A stretch of 64,000 nt of DNA from Alphaproteobacteria bacterium (GTDB lineage Bacteria > Pseudomonadota > Alphaproteobacteria > Ferrovibrionales > Ferrovibrionaceae). The notes under the pieces were generated by a model. That model did not search any database. It worked only from the letters and a program-made list of their open reading frames with translations, and was not told the origin of the DNA. The stretch is taken from contig JAFKFH010000003.1 in assembly GCA_017307375.1 (NCBI GenBank), positions 620,001 to 684,000 of the forward strand. Reading direction: 5' to 3'. This document shows positions 7,952-15,653 of this stretch, one piece after another. The number at the start of each line of letters is the position of its first letter. Positions within the stretch are counted from its first letter, which is position 1. A program made the translations under genes and the position numbers.

Positions 7952-9679
7952 GTGTCCACGCCGGAATTGTTCGAACTCCATGTCCGCCGCGACGGGCGCT
8001 GGGGTATCGAGGAAACCTCCAAGTCGGAGGCCGAGGCGATCGAGACGGCAAAGCGCAAGATCCGCTTGCCCGACATCGACGGCGTTCGCGTGGTGCGCGA
8101 AGGCGACAACCGCTTCGGCCGCCTCAGCGTCAATACCGTCTTTTCCCAGGAAAAACCGCGCGGTGATTCCGGCCCGGTGGTGGTCGGCCGCATCGATCGC
8201 GCCCCGGCCTGCGAGGAACGCGACGCCCTCTATGGGGTGCCAGCGCGCCAGACCATGGCCAAGCTGTTCAAGGGCTATCTCGCCAAGCTCGTCGTGACCC
8301 CCACCGAGGTGATGCACAACGCCCGCGAAATGAAGCGGGTGATGGACCGCGATACCCTCGTCTCCACCGCCATCGGCCGTGTCGCCAACCTGCAGACCGG
8401 CGGCGATCAGGCTGCGGCCAAGGGGCGGCGCGACATGCTCTCGGGTTTCGTCGACGAGATCGCGACCCGGGCCCGCGATGTCGAGAAGGTGGCCTTGCCG
8501 TCGATCGCCAAGCTCGGCCCGGACGGACTGGCCGAAGATGTGGCCGGCAAGGCCCGCACCAACGCCGAGGCCGACTACCTGCTGCGTGTCGCGATCAGCC
8601 GCGACCTGGTCAATGAGCGGACCTGGTTCGGCAAGCTCGATTCGACGGTCGGCTGGGCAACCTCGAGCGCCCGGCCCAAGCCGATCGCGGCCCTCGACGA
8701 CTTCATCGCCGATACCCTGAACGACGCCGCGCTGGTCCAGGATCTGCTGGGGCCGCAGCCCGACCTCGTCGCCGCGCTGAAAGCGCTGCTCGAGCTGATC
8801 GACGGACGGGTGCCGCATCAGCCGGCCAAGCCCGATACCGCGATCGGCGAGGTCGGTGCGACCGCCGGCAAGCTTGCCGCATTATTCGAACAGGACAAGC
8901 TGCCCGGCGCCAGGTCCATCCTGCTCGACCGGGTCCGCAACGAACTGGCCGGTCCCAATCCATTGACCCGCGGTCCGGCCGCCGACGAGGGCAACGCGCT
9001 GCACGACCTTGTTCTGCGGCTGGTACCGGCGGCGCAGGACCTGATCGGCGGCCCGGACATGGCGGAGGCGATCGTCGAGCGCCAGTCGCGCATCGCCAAT
9101 CGCGGCGGTGTCGCCGGGCGGCGCGAGGCGGTCGAGGCGGTCTGCCGGTTGCTGGCCGAACCGGCCCGGCAGGTCCGTTTCCTCGTTGCCGTCCAGGAAT
9201 CGTCGACCGGGCCGGCGGTGGCCGAGACCGTCGACGACATTCTCGACCGGCTGATCGTCAAGGCGGAGGATCTCGCCGTTCTGGCGCCCAAGGCGAATTC
9301 CGACAGCGAACGGTTGTCGGCGGCGACCGGCATCTTCTATCAGCTGGACCGCTCGCGGCTCGAACCGCGGCGGCGCGACGACCTGACCCGGCATATCGAC
9401 CAGCTGCTGCTGCGCCATATCCGCGACACCAACCTGATCGCGCGGCTGGATGCACCCGAACGGGCGCTGCGTGAACGCGCCGAACTCCTGATCAGTCTGT
9501 GCCTGCCCGAGATCCTGCCACCCGGCGAGGCGGCAATGGCCACGCGCCAGATCATCGTCGACTATCTGCGGCAGCCAAACTTCGAGGAGAAGGTCGTCGC
9601 CGACCTGACCGATGCGGTCGCCCGGGCAAATGCCCTGCGGCGACTGTTCGACCTGATGCGCCGTGCCGGGTTTCGCTGA
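7952..9679 (+). CDS. Unknown protein, 575 residues, first of a tandem paralog pair
   Basis: Starts with GTG at 7952 (STPELFELHVRRDGRW), chosen because it aligns with the ATG of the downstream paralog and gives the identical length. The first ~70 residues form a small alpha/beta module (LFELHVRRDGRW, VRVVREGDNRFGRLSVN). A Cys-containing segment PACEERDALYGV and a long helical body of about 450 residues follow. The conserved C-terminal block has HIDQLLL, LPEILPPGEA and YLRQPNFE, ending LRRLFDLMRRAGF. No signal peptide, membrane segment or catalytic motif is seen. The family is not recognised. It follows the sirtuin gene by 104 bp. Confidence 0.75.
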   Translation: MSTPELFELHVRRDGRWGIEETSKSEAEAIETAKRKIRLPDIDGVRVVREGDNRFGRLSVNTVFSQEKPRGDSGPVVVGRIDRAPACEERDALYGVPARQTMAKLFKGYLAKLVVTPTEVMHNAREMKRVMDRDTLVSTAIGRVANLQTGGDQAAAKGRRDMLSGFVDEIATRARDVEKVALPSIAKLGPDGLAEDVAGKARTNAEADYLLRVAISRDLVNERTWFGKLDSTVGWATSSARPKPIAALDDFIADTLNDAALVQDLLGPQPDLVAALKALLELIDGRVPHQPAKPDTAIGEVGATAGKLAALFEQDKLPGARSILLDRVRNELAGPNPLTRGPAADEGNALHDLVLRLVPAAQDLIGGPDMAEAIVERQSRIANRGGVAGRREAVEAVCRLLAEPARQVRFLVAVQESSTGPAVAETVDDILDRLIVKAEDLAVLAPKANSDSERLSAATGIFYQLDRSRLEPRRRDDLTRHIDQLLLRHIRDTNLIARLDAPERALRERAELLISLCLPEILPPGEAAMATRQIIVDYLRQPNFEEKVVADLTDAVARANALRRLFDLMRRAGFR

Positions 9680-9758
9680 ATATCCTGCACCTCGGTACAG
9701 ATTCTGATTTCACTTCTTATAATTTTAGGTATATTCACCTCAATCACAGTCAAAGTCG

Positions 9759-9774
9759 CGGCCAGAATGGCGGA
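9759..9774 (+). repeat. 16-bp direct repeat, copy 1
   Basis: CGGCCAGAATGGCGGA, found again at 10012-10027. It contains the ribosome-binding region of the short ORF that starts at 9782. Confidence 0.85.
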
Positions 9775-9781
9775 GGGACTT

Positions 9782-9898
9782 ATGGACAAGACGCAAGAAG
9801 CGTCTTTTGACGCGTATTTGATGCCTGCCCGTCCTGCGGGCGCAATAGGCCGCCGCCTCAGATTCCGGCGCGGCGCCAAACCACCTCCAGGACATTAA
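9782..9898 (+). CDS. Possible small basic protein, 38 residues
   Basis: An ATG at 9782 lies 5 bp after a GGAGGG tract and opens a 38-codon frame ending TAA. The product begins MDKTQEASFDAYLMPARP and ends in a basic, proline-rich tail (RRLRFRRGAKPPPGH). There is no homology I recognise. It could be a translated small protein, a leader peptide for the downstream paralog, or chance. The good ribosome-binding site and position between two paralogs favour something real, but coding evidence is weak. Confidence 0.35.
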   Translation: MDKTQEASFDAYLMPARPAGAIGRRLRFRRGAKPPPGH

Positions 9899-10011
9899 GC
9901 CGACCCGTCACCGGGCGGGGCCGGAGCATCGCTTAACCGGACGCTTGTCCGGCGATCGTTTCCGAGTCAAGAATTATCGGAATATAATCATTCCAGCGTC
10001 AAGCCGGGTAT

Positions 10012-10027
10012 CGGCCAGAATGGCGGA
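10012..10027 (+). repeat. 16-bp direct repeat, copy 2
   Basis: Exact second copy of the 16-bp sequence at 9759-9774, placed 14 bp before the start codon of the second 575-residue gene. Confidence 0.85.
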
Positions 10028-10041
10028 TCGGGGGGCTATCA

Positions 10042-11769
10042 ATGGCTGCTGCGCAGGCATTGTTCGAAGTGCATGTCCGGCGCGAGGGGCGCTGGACCAT
10101 CGACGACACCAGCAAGGTCGAGGCCGACGCCCTCGCCTTCGCCCGCAAGCTTGCGGGGCAAAGCGGCGTCGAAAGCGTCAAGGTGATGCGCGAAGGGCCG
10201 AACAAGTTCGGCCGCGTTACCAACGAGGCGATCTTCACCCAGGAGCGGCAGACGACGCGCGACGATCGCATCGTGCTGCCGATGATCGACCGGGCCGCAC
10301 CTTGCGAGAAGCGCGAGGCGCTGTATGGCATCGCCGCCCGCCTGACGATGACGCGGCTGTTCAAGCCGTATCTGACGCGCTTCAGCGTCACCCCGTCCGA
10401 AGTCATGTACAACGCGCGTGAAATGAAGCGTGTGATGGACAAGGACAACCTTGTCGCGACCGCTGTCGGGCGGGTGGCCGGCCTGCAGGCGCGCGGCGAC
10501 CAGGCCGCCGCCAAGCAGCGCCGCGACATGCTGCACGGCTTCGTCGACGAAATCGCCGACCGGGCGCGCAAGGCCGATACCGTCAAGCTGCCGGACGTCA
10601 GCAAGGTCGGGCTGCAGGAACTCGAAAGCGACGTCGTCACCCGCTACAAGGACGAAAGCGACGCCGACTACATGATGCGCGTCGCCATCGCACGTGCCCT
10701 GGTCAACGAACGGAACTGGTGGGGCAAGCTCGACCGTTCGGTCGGCTGGGCGGCCGCCGGCGGCTCGCCGCGATCGGTGGCGGCGCTCGACGACTTCATC
10801 GCCGACACGCTGGCCGATGCCGCCCTGCTGCAGGACATTCTGGGGCCGCAGCGCGATCTCTATCATGCGCTCGCCGCCTTGCTCGATCTGATCGAGGGCA
10901 AGGCGCCACCGCGGCGGAGCGGCGGGGCGGAGACCGAGATGGGCGTGACCGTCGACCGGCTGGTCGCGCTGATGCAGGCCGGCAAGTTGCCGGGCGCCGT
11001 CGCGGTGCTGTTCGACCGGCTGCGCGGGCAGCTGGCCCAGAACTCGCCGCTGACCAAGAACGGCAAGATCGAGGACGAGGAAGACGCCTATCGCAACCTG
11101 CTGCTGCGGCTGGTGCCGGGCGACCGGCCGCTGCTCGGCGGTGGCGAGATGGCCGCGGCGCTGGTCGAGCGGATGACCCGCCTGACCAATCGCGGGGGCG
11201 TGGGCGGGCGCAAGGATGCCGTCGAACAGATCGTCCAGCAACTGCGCGAGCCGCACCGCCAGCTCGGCTTCATGTTCGCGGTGCGTGAAAGCGCGATCGT
11301 GATGGATGTCGCCGATACCATCGACGCGCTGCTCGACCGGATCATCGTGCAGTCCGATACGGTTCACGATCTCGATCCCGGCCAGCATTCGCCGATCGAC
11401 CTGATGCGCTTCGTCACGTCGCTCTATTATCTGATCGAGGGCTCCAACCTGACCGGCGAGGGCAAGCGGCGCCTGCTCGACCATATCGATCAGCTGCTGC
11501 TCGACTTCGTGCGCGACGAAAACATCCTGAGCCGGCTGGACAGCCCGAACCTGCCGCTGCGCAAGCGCACCGAGATGCTGATGGGCCTGTGCCTGCCGGT
11601 CATCCTGCCGCCCGGCAAGGCGGTAGCCGCGGCACGCGCTATCATCATCGGCTATCTGCGGCAGCCCAATTTCGAGATGCGGCTGGTCGAGGACATCGCC
11701 AATCCGGTCGAGAAGGCCACGGTGCTGCGCCGCATCTTCGACACGATGAAGCGGGCGGGCTTCGGCTGA
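10042..11769 (+). CDS. Unknown protein, 575 residues, second of a tandem paralog pair
   Basis: Clearly homologous along its whole length to the gene at 7952-9679 and exactly as long. Matching blocks include LFEVHVRREGRW, VMYNAREMKRVMDKD, QAAAKQRRDMLHGFVDEIADRA, ADYMMRVAIARALVNER, AALDDFIADTL, LTNRGGVGGRKDAVE, LLDHIDQLLL and YLRQPNFE. Both end in a LRR(I/L)FD(T/L)M(K/R)RAGF motif. Invariant charged residues in the helical body suggest a conserved binding surface, but no known catalytic site is seen. It probably arose by tandem duplication well before the present, since the two now differ at a large fraction of positions. Function unknown. Confidence 0.75.
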   Translation: MAAAQALFEVHVRREGRWTIDDTSKVEADALAFARKLAGQSGVESVKVMREGPNKFGRVTNEAIFTQERQTTRDDRIVLPMIDRAAPCEKREALYGIAARLTMTRLFKPYLTRFSVTPSEVMYNAREMKRVMDKDNLVATAVGRVAGLQARGDQAAAKQRRDMLHGFVDEIADRARKADTVKLPDVSKVGLQELESDVVTRYKDESDADYMMRVAIARALVNERNWWGKLDRSVGWAAAGGSPRSVAALDDFIADTLADAALLQDILGPQRDLYHALAALLDLIEGKAPPRRSGGAETEMGVTVDRLVALMQAGKLPGAVAVLFDRLRGQLAQNSPLTKNGKIEDEEDAYRNLLLRLVPGDRPLLGGGEMAAALVERMTRLTNRGGVGGRKDAVEQIVQQLREPHRQLGFMFAVRESAIVMDVADTIDALLDRIIVQSDTVHDLDPGQHSPIDLMRFVTSLYYLIEGSNLTGEGKRRLLDHIDQLLLDFVRDENILSRLDSPNLPLRKRTEMLMGLCLPVILPPGKAVAAARAIIIGYLRQPNFEMRLVEDIANPVEKATVLRRIFDTMKRAGFG

Positions 11770-11779
11770 GGCTGGGAAA

Positions 11780-12181
11780 TCAGTCCTCGCTGCCCTGCAG
11801 GTAGTCGATGTCGTCGTCGGAAAAACCGAAATGGTGGCCGATCTCGTGGATGACGACGTCGTAGACGATGTCCTCGAGCGTCTCGCCGCTTTCGCACCAT
11901 TCGGCCAGGATCGGCTGGCGGTAGAGATGCACGGTATCGGGCAGCCGCCCGTGGTCGCCGCTGACGCTGCGCTCGGTCAACGGCACGCCGCGATAGAGGC
12001 CGGTCAGGTCCCAGGGGCTGTCCATGCCCATTTCCGCCAGCGTCGCCTCGTCGGGAAAGTCGGCCACGTGGATCGCGACCTCGGCGACCTTCGCGCGCAA
12101 CGGATCGGGAATGTCGGCCAGCGCCGCCCTGGCGAGCCGCTCGATGTCGTCAAGGCTGGGGGCAAGGCGGCCTGTGGCCAT
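11780..12181 (-). CDS. Metallopeptidase-like minimal zincin (DUF1025/PF06262 family)
   Basis: A 133-residue protein with the zincin motif [17 protein letters not shown] near the C-terminus. HExxH supplies two zinc ligands and the general base, and the downstream GFSDDD is typical of the family. The N-terminus ([22 protein letters not shown]) and the middle [11 protein letters not shown] also match. These small proteins are widespread in alphaproteobacteria; their substrates are not established. The start is the ATG at 12181. It is divergent from the PCD gene, with 85 bp between them for both promoters. Convergent with the second 575-residue gene. Confidence 0.8.
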   Translation of the reverse strand: MATGRLAPSLDDIERLARAALADIPDPLRAKVAEVAIHVADFPDEATLAEMGMDSPWDLTGLYRGVPLTERSVSGDHGRLPDTVHLYRQPILAEWCESGETLEDIVYDVVIHEIGHHFGFSDDDIDYLQGSED

Positions 12182-12266
12182 GGTCGCATTCCTTCGGCTT
12201 GGACGGAAAGGTCGCGCCTCATATAGTCGCGGCCCGTCGACTTTGCCATATCCGCAGGAGACCGAC

Positions 12267-12560
12267 ATGACGATCCGCAAGCTCGATCCCGCCGCGCGCG
12301 ACGCCCTGCTGGCCGAACTGGCCGGCTGGCGCCTGGCCGATGGCCGCGAGGCGATCGAAAAACGCTTCACCTTCAAGGATTTCAACGAAGCCTTCGGCTT
12401 CATGACCCGGGTCGCGCTGATGGCCGACAAGATCGACCATCACCCCGAATGGAGCAACGTCTACAACCGCGTCGACATCCTGCTGACGACCCATGACTGC
12501 GACGGATTGTCCGAACGCGACGCGGCGCTGGCGCGCTTCATCGAAGCAGCGGCCGGATAG
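12267..12560 (+). CDS. phhB: 4a-hydroxytetrahydrobiopterin dehydratase (PCD/DCoH)
   Basis: A 97-residue protein of the pterin-4a-carbinolamine dehydratase family. The key motif is [24 protein letters not shown], here read as two parts: KIDHHPEW with the active-site histidines, and VDILLTTHD. The [20 protein letters not shown] helix precedes it. The enzyme dehydrates 4a-hydroxypterin to regenerate the cofactor of aromatic amino acid hydroxylases; no hydroxylase is in the window. A CAGGAG ribosome-binding site lies upstream of the ATG at 12267. Confidence 0.9.
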   Translation: MTIRKLDPAARDALLAELAGWRLADGREAIEKRFTFKDFNEAFGFMTRVALMADKIDHHPEWSNVYNRVDILLTTHDCDGLSERDAALARFIEAAAG

Positions 12561-12607
12561 GCCGCCCGGGAAAGGCGCGGGCGCCGCCGGGCCCCGCGCC
12601 GGCCGGA

Positions 12608-12907
12608 TCAGCCGAACAGCGACTGCAGCTTCATGGCGATGCCCATGTTCCCCTGCACCTTCAGCTTGCCCATCATGAAGGCGGTGGTGGGGTCGAGGTC
12701 GCCTTTGGTCAGGGCGACAAAATCGTCCATCTTGATCGAGATCGTGCAGTCGGCATCGGCGTCGTCGTTCGATACCGACGCCGGGCTCGATTTCGCATCG
12801 ACGAAGATGACGCCGTCGGCACCGAAGTTGAACTTGACGGTGGCGCCGAGCGCGCTCGCCGCGCCGACCTTTTCGCGCATCGCGTCGGTGATGGCCTGAA
12901 GCGACAT
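12608..12907 (-). CDS. SCP2 sterol/lipid-binding domain protein
   Basis: A 99-residue single-domain SCP2 protein. It has VKFNFGADGVIFVDAK, a DCTISIKMDDFVALTKG strand-helix, and the characteristic end AFMMGKLKVQGNMGIAMKLQ. The domain binds acyl chains or acyl-CoA in a hydrophobic tunnel. ATG at 12907 is preferred over an upstream ATG because the domain starts directly there. It is divergent from the SDR/acyl-CoA dehydrogenase operon, with a LiuR-type operator between them, so it is probably co-regulated as an acyl-CoA carrier for that pathway. Confidence 0.88.
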   Translation of the reverse strand: MSLQAITDAMREKVGAASALGATVKFNFGADGVIFVDAKSSPASVSNDDADADCTISIKMDDFVALTKGDLDPTTAFMMGKLKVQGNMGIAMKLQSLFG

Positions 12908-12967
12908 GGATGATGTTCCTGGGCTGTTGATGACGGGTTGTTCTGATTGGCAAGTCACTGCAACGAC

Positions 12968-12989
12968 TTGACGTTAACGTAAACGTCAA
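12968..12989. promoter_or_regulatory. LiuR-type operator in the SCP2/SDR divergent promoter region
   Basis: A 22-bp near-palindrome with arms TTGACGTTAAC and GTAAACGTCAA (ten of eleven positions symmetric). It is identical over all 22 bp to 35829-35850, upstream of the merR-like gene. From memory, ACGTnAACGT-type palindromes are the kind bound by LiuR, the MerR-family regulator of branched-chain/fatty acid degradation in proteobacteria. It lies 61 bp before the SCP2 start and 55 bp before the SDR start, suitable for controlling both. Confidence 0.82.
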
Positions 12990-13044
12990 TTAGCGTCGCT
13001 GTCAACGAAGAGGCATCTTAGCCTCAATTCCCGGGAGGAGTCGC

Positions 13045-13914
13045 TTGCCGTATCGTTCGGTATTCCGTCCTGATGCCTTTGCCGGCAAGGTCGAGATCGT
13101 CACCGGCGGCGGGTCCGGCATCGGCCGCTGCATCGCCCATGAGCTCGCCTCGCTCGGTGCCGCCGTCGCGCTGGTCGGCCGCAAGCCGGAAAAGCTCGCG
13201 GCCGTCGCCGCCGAGATCGCCGAAGCCGGCGGCCGGGCCACGACCCACGCCTGCGACATCCGCGAAGAGTCCGTCGTCGAGGCGACGGTCGCCGAGATTC
13301 TGAAGGTGCATGGCCGCATCGACGGCCTGACCAACAATGCCGGCGGCCAGTTCCCCGCGCCGCTCGCCACCATCAGCCAGAAAGGCTGGGAGACGGTGGT
13401 CCGCACCAACCTGACCGGCGGTTTCCTGATGGCCCGCGCGGTCTACACCGCCTGGATGAACGAGCATGGCGGGTCGATCGTCAACATCACCGCCGACAAC
13501 TGGTTCGGCATGCCCGGGATGGGGCATTCCGGGGCGGCCAGGGCCGGCATGGTCAACTTCACCGAGACGGCCGCGGTGGAATGGGCGGTCTCCGGCGTGC
13601 GGGTCAATGCGGTGGCGCCGGGCTGGATCGCCTCGGCCGGCATGGATACCTATCCCGACTGGATGCAGGCGACCATCCGCGACCTGAAATACGCGGTGCC
13701 GCTGCAGCGCATGGGCAATGAATCCGAGGTTTCGGCCGCGGTCTGCTTCCTGTTGTCGCCGGCCGCCGCCTTCGTCAACGGCGCCACGCTGCGGGTCGAC
13801 GGCGGCGCGCCCAATGCCAAACTGAACTGGCCGATGCCGCGTCACGACCGGGCGCCGTCCTGGGACGGCTTCCACCTGGCCGTGACGCCCAAGGTTCTGC
13901 AGCAAGACAAATAA
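13045..13914 (+). CDS. SDR oxidoreductase, peroxisomal enoyl/dienoyl-CoA reductase-like
   Basis: A 289-residue short-chain dehydrogenase. The start codon is TTG at 13045, placed by a GGAGGAG ribosome-binding site 4 bp upstream. The cofactor motif is TGGGSGIG, followed by NNAGG. In place of the classical YxxxK active site it has HSGAARAGMVN, a pattern of the PECR/DECR and AtuG-like SDRs that act on 2-enoyl- or 2,4-dienoyl-CoA. The C-terminus has VDGGAPNAKLNW. It heads an operon of acyl-CoA dehydrogenases and thioesterases behind a LiuR-type operator, so an acyl-CoA substrate is likely. Confidence 0.82.
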   Translation: MPYRSVFRPDAFAGKVEIVTGGGSGIGRCIAHELASLGAAVALVGRKPEKLAAVAAEIAEAGGRATTHACDIREESVVEATVAEILKVHGRIDGLTNNAGGQFPAPLATISQKGWETVVRTNLTGGFLMARAVYTAWMNEHGGSIVNITADNWFGMPGMGHSGAARAGMVNFTETAAVEWAVSGVRVNAVAPGWIASAGMDTYPDWMQATIRDLKYAVPLQRMGNESEVSAAVCFLLSPAAAFVNGATLRVDGGAPNAKLNWPMPRHDRAPSWDGFHLAVTPKVLQQDK

Positions 13915-13936
13915 GGTCTCCGGAGGAAGCGACGTC

Positions 13937-15127
13937 ATGATGTTCACCGAGCAGCACGAGGAATTGCGGCGCACCGTCAATCGCGTCATCGCGACCGAGG
14001 TCAACCCGCATGTCGACACGTGGGAAGCCGAGGGCACGTTCCCGGCGCATGAGCTGTTCAAGAAGTTCGGCGATCTCGGCCTGCTCGGCATCACCAAGCC
14101 GGTCGAGTATGGCGGGCTCGGCCTCGATTATTCCTATGCGCTGGTGATGGCCGAGGAACTCGGCACCGCGCGTTGCGGCGGCGTGCCGATGGCGATCGGC
14201 GTGCAGACCGACATGGCGACCCCGGCCCTGGCCCGCTTCGGCTCGGACGAACTGCGCCGCGAATTCCTCGCCCCGACGATCGCCGGCGACTATGTCGCCT
14301 GCCTCGGCGTCTCCGAGGTCGGCGCGGGCTCTGACGTCGCCTCGATCAAGACCACCGCGCGCAAGGACGGCGGCGACTACGTCATCAACGGCGGCAAGAT
14401 GTGGACTACCAACGGCACCCAGGCCGACTGGATGTGCCTGCTGGCCAATACCTCCGACAGCGGTGGCATCCACCAGAACAAGTCGCTGATCGTCGTGCCG
14501 ATGAAGACCAAGGGTGTGCAGATCGCCCGCAAGCTCGACAAGCTGGGCATGCGCTCGTCGGATACAGCGCAGATCTTCTTCGACGAGGTGCGCGTGCCGC
14601 AGCGTCACCTGATCGGCGAGGAGGGTCAGGGCTTCACCTACCAGATGCTGCAGTTCCAGGAGGAGCGGCTGTGGGGTGCCGCCTCCAACCTCAAGGGGCT
14701 GGAGCTGTGCATCCAGGACACGATCGAATACACGCGCGAGCGGCGCGTCTTTGGCCAGTCGCTGCTCGACAACCAGATCGTTCATTTCCGGCTGGCCGAG
14801 ATGCAGACCGAGATCGAGGCGCTGCGCGCGCTGGTCTATCGCGCCGTCGAGCTCTATATCGGCGGCAAGGATGTCACCAAGCTCGCCTCGATGGCCAAGC
14901 TCAAGGCCGGACGTCTCGCCCGCGACGTCACCGATGGCTGCCTGCAGTATTTCGGCGGCATGGGTTTCATGAACGAGACCTGGATCAGCCGCGCCTATCG
15001 CGATACCCGGCTGTGCTCGATCGGCGGCGGGGCCGACGAGGTGATGATGTCGATCATCGCCAAGTACATGGGCACGCTGCCCGGCAGGAAGAAGGAAGCG
15101 CCGGCCGGCCGCGCCGCCGCGGAATAG
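13937..15127 (+). CDS. Acyl-CoA dehydrogenase, citronellyl-CoA dehydrogenase (AtuD)-like
   Basis: A 396-residue FAD-dependent acyl-CoA dehydrogenase. N-terminal FTEQHEELRRTVNRVIA, the substrate/FAD segment GVSEVGAGSDVASI and GGKMWTTNGTQADW, the mid-domain FFDEVRVP and C-terminal GGMGFMNETWISRAYRDTR and IGGGADEV are all present. From memory the sequence is close to AtuD, which oxidises citronellyl-CoA in acyclic terpene catabolism. No geranyl-CoA carboxylase is in the window, so a branched or medium-chain acyl-CoA is the safer assignment. It follows the SDR gene by 22 bp with a GGAGGA site. Confidence 0.87.
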   Translation: MMFTEQHEELRRTVNRVIATEVNPHVDTWEAEGTFPAHELFKKFGDLGLLGITKPVEYGGLGLDYSYALVMAEELGTARCGGVPMAIGVQTDMATPALARFGSDELRREFLAPTIAGDYVACLGVSEVGAGSDVASIKTTARKDGGDYVINGGKMWTTNGTQADWMCLLANTSDSGGIHQNKSLIVVPMKTKGVQIARKLDKLGMRSSDTAQIFFDEVRVPQRHLIGEEGQGFTYQMLQFQEERLWGAASNLKGLELCIQDTIEYTRERRVFGQSLLDNQIVHFRLAEMQTEIEALRALVYRAVELYIGGKDVTKLASMAKLKAGRLARDVTDGCLQYFGGMGFMNETWISRAYRDTRLCSIGGGADEVMMSIIAKYMGTLPGRKKEAPAGRAAAE

Positions 15128-15134
15128 GCAGCGG

Positions 15135-15653
15135 ATGGACGAGGCGATTGTCCGCCCGGCGACGCGCGCCGACCTCGAGGGCTATCGCCGCTGCATCGGC
15201 CGCGTCGCGGCCGAGCGGCGCTGGCTGGTCTTCATCGATACCCCGCCGCCCGATGCGCTGCACCAGCATGTCGGCGGCATGATCGATCGTGGGCTGCCGG
15301 TCTTCGTCGCGGTAGCGGCCGACGACGTCGTGGTCGGCTGGTGCGATATCTACGTGCCCGTCTTCAACCCGGTCCGGGCGGGCTTCGACCATGTCGGCGT
15401 GCTGGGCATGGGCCTCGACGCCGACTGGCGCGGGCGGGGCCTGGGCGGCCGGCTGCTCGCCGCGGCGCTGGCAGCGGCCGAGGCCCTGCGCATCGAACGG
15501 GTCGAACTCGACGTCTTTGCCGCCAACGAACGCGCCCGCCGCCTCTATGAACGACACGGCTTTGTCGTCGAGGGCGTGCGGCGCCGCGCCCGCAAGCTCG
15601 ACGACCGCTATGAGGACGTCATCGCGATGGCGCGCCTGAAGGAAACGACATGA
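15135..15653 (+). CDS. GNAT-family N-acetyltransferase
   Basis: A 172-residue GCN5-related acetyltransferase. The acetyl-CoA pyrophosphate-binding motif is RGRGLGGRLLAAAL at about residues 96-109, followed by the beta-strand RVELDVFAANERARRLYERHGF. It probably acetylates a small-molecule or protein amine; the substrate is unknown. It starts 7 bp after the preceding acyl-CoA dehydrogenase and overlaps the next one by 4 bp (ATGA), so it is translationally coupled inside this operon. Confidence 0.87.
   Translation: MDEAIVRPATRADLEGYRRCIGRVAAERRWLVFIDTPPPDALHQHVGGMIDRGLPVFVAVAADDVVVGWCDIYVPVFNPVRAGFDHVGVLGMGLDADWRGRGLGGRLLAAALAAAEALRIERVELDVFAANERARRLYERHGFVVEGVRRRARKLDDRYEDVIAMARLKETT

Larger units (their letters stand above)
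9680..10041 (+). other. Spacer between the two paralogs: AT-rich patches, possible promoters and a short ORF
   Basis: The 362-bp stretch has two AT-rich patches, each containing an exact TATAAT (9718-9723 and 9983-9988). Neither has a good -35 element at standard spacing. Each patch is followed by the same 16-bp sequence (9759-9774 and 10012-10027). Between them lies a 38-codon ORF with a good ribosome-binding site, and GC-rich stretches that could fold. The pattern looks like a duplicated leader, one copy before the short ORF and one before the second paralog. Confidence 0.6.

Noticed and set aside
9718-9988. TATAAT boxes in the paralog spacer as complete promoters
   Set aside because: No convincing -35 element at 16-18 bp for either, so I list them only as part of the spacer.
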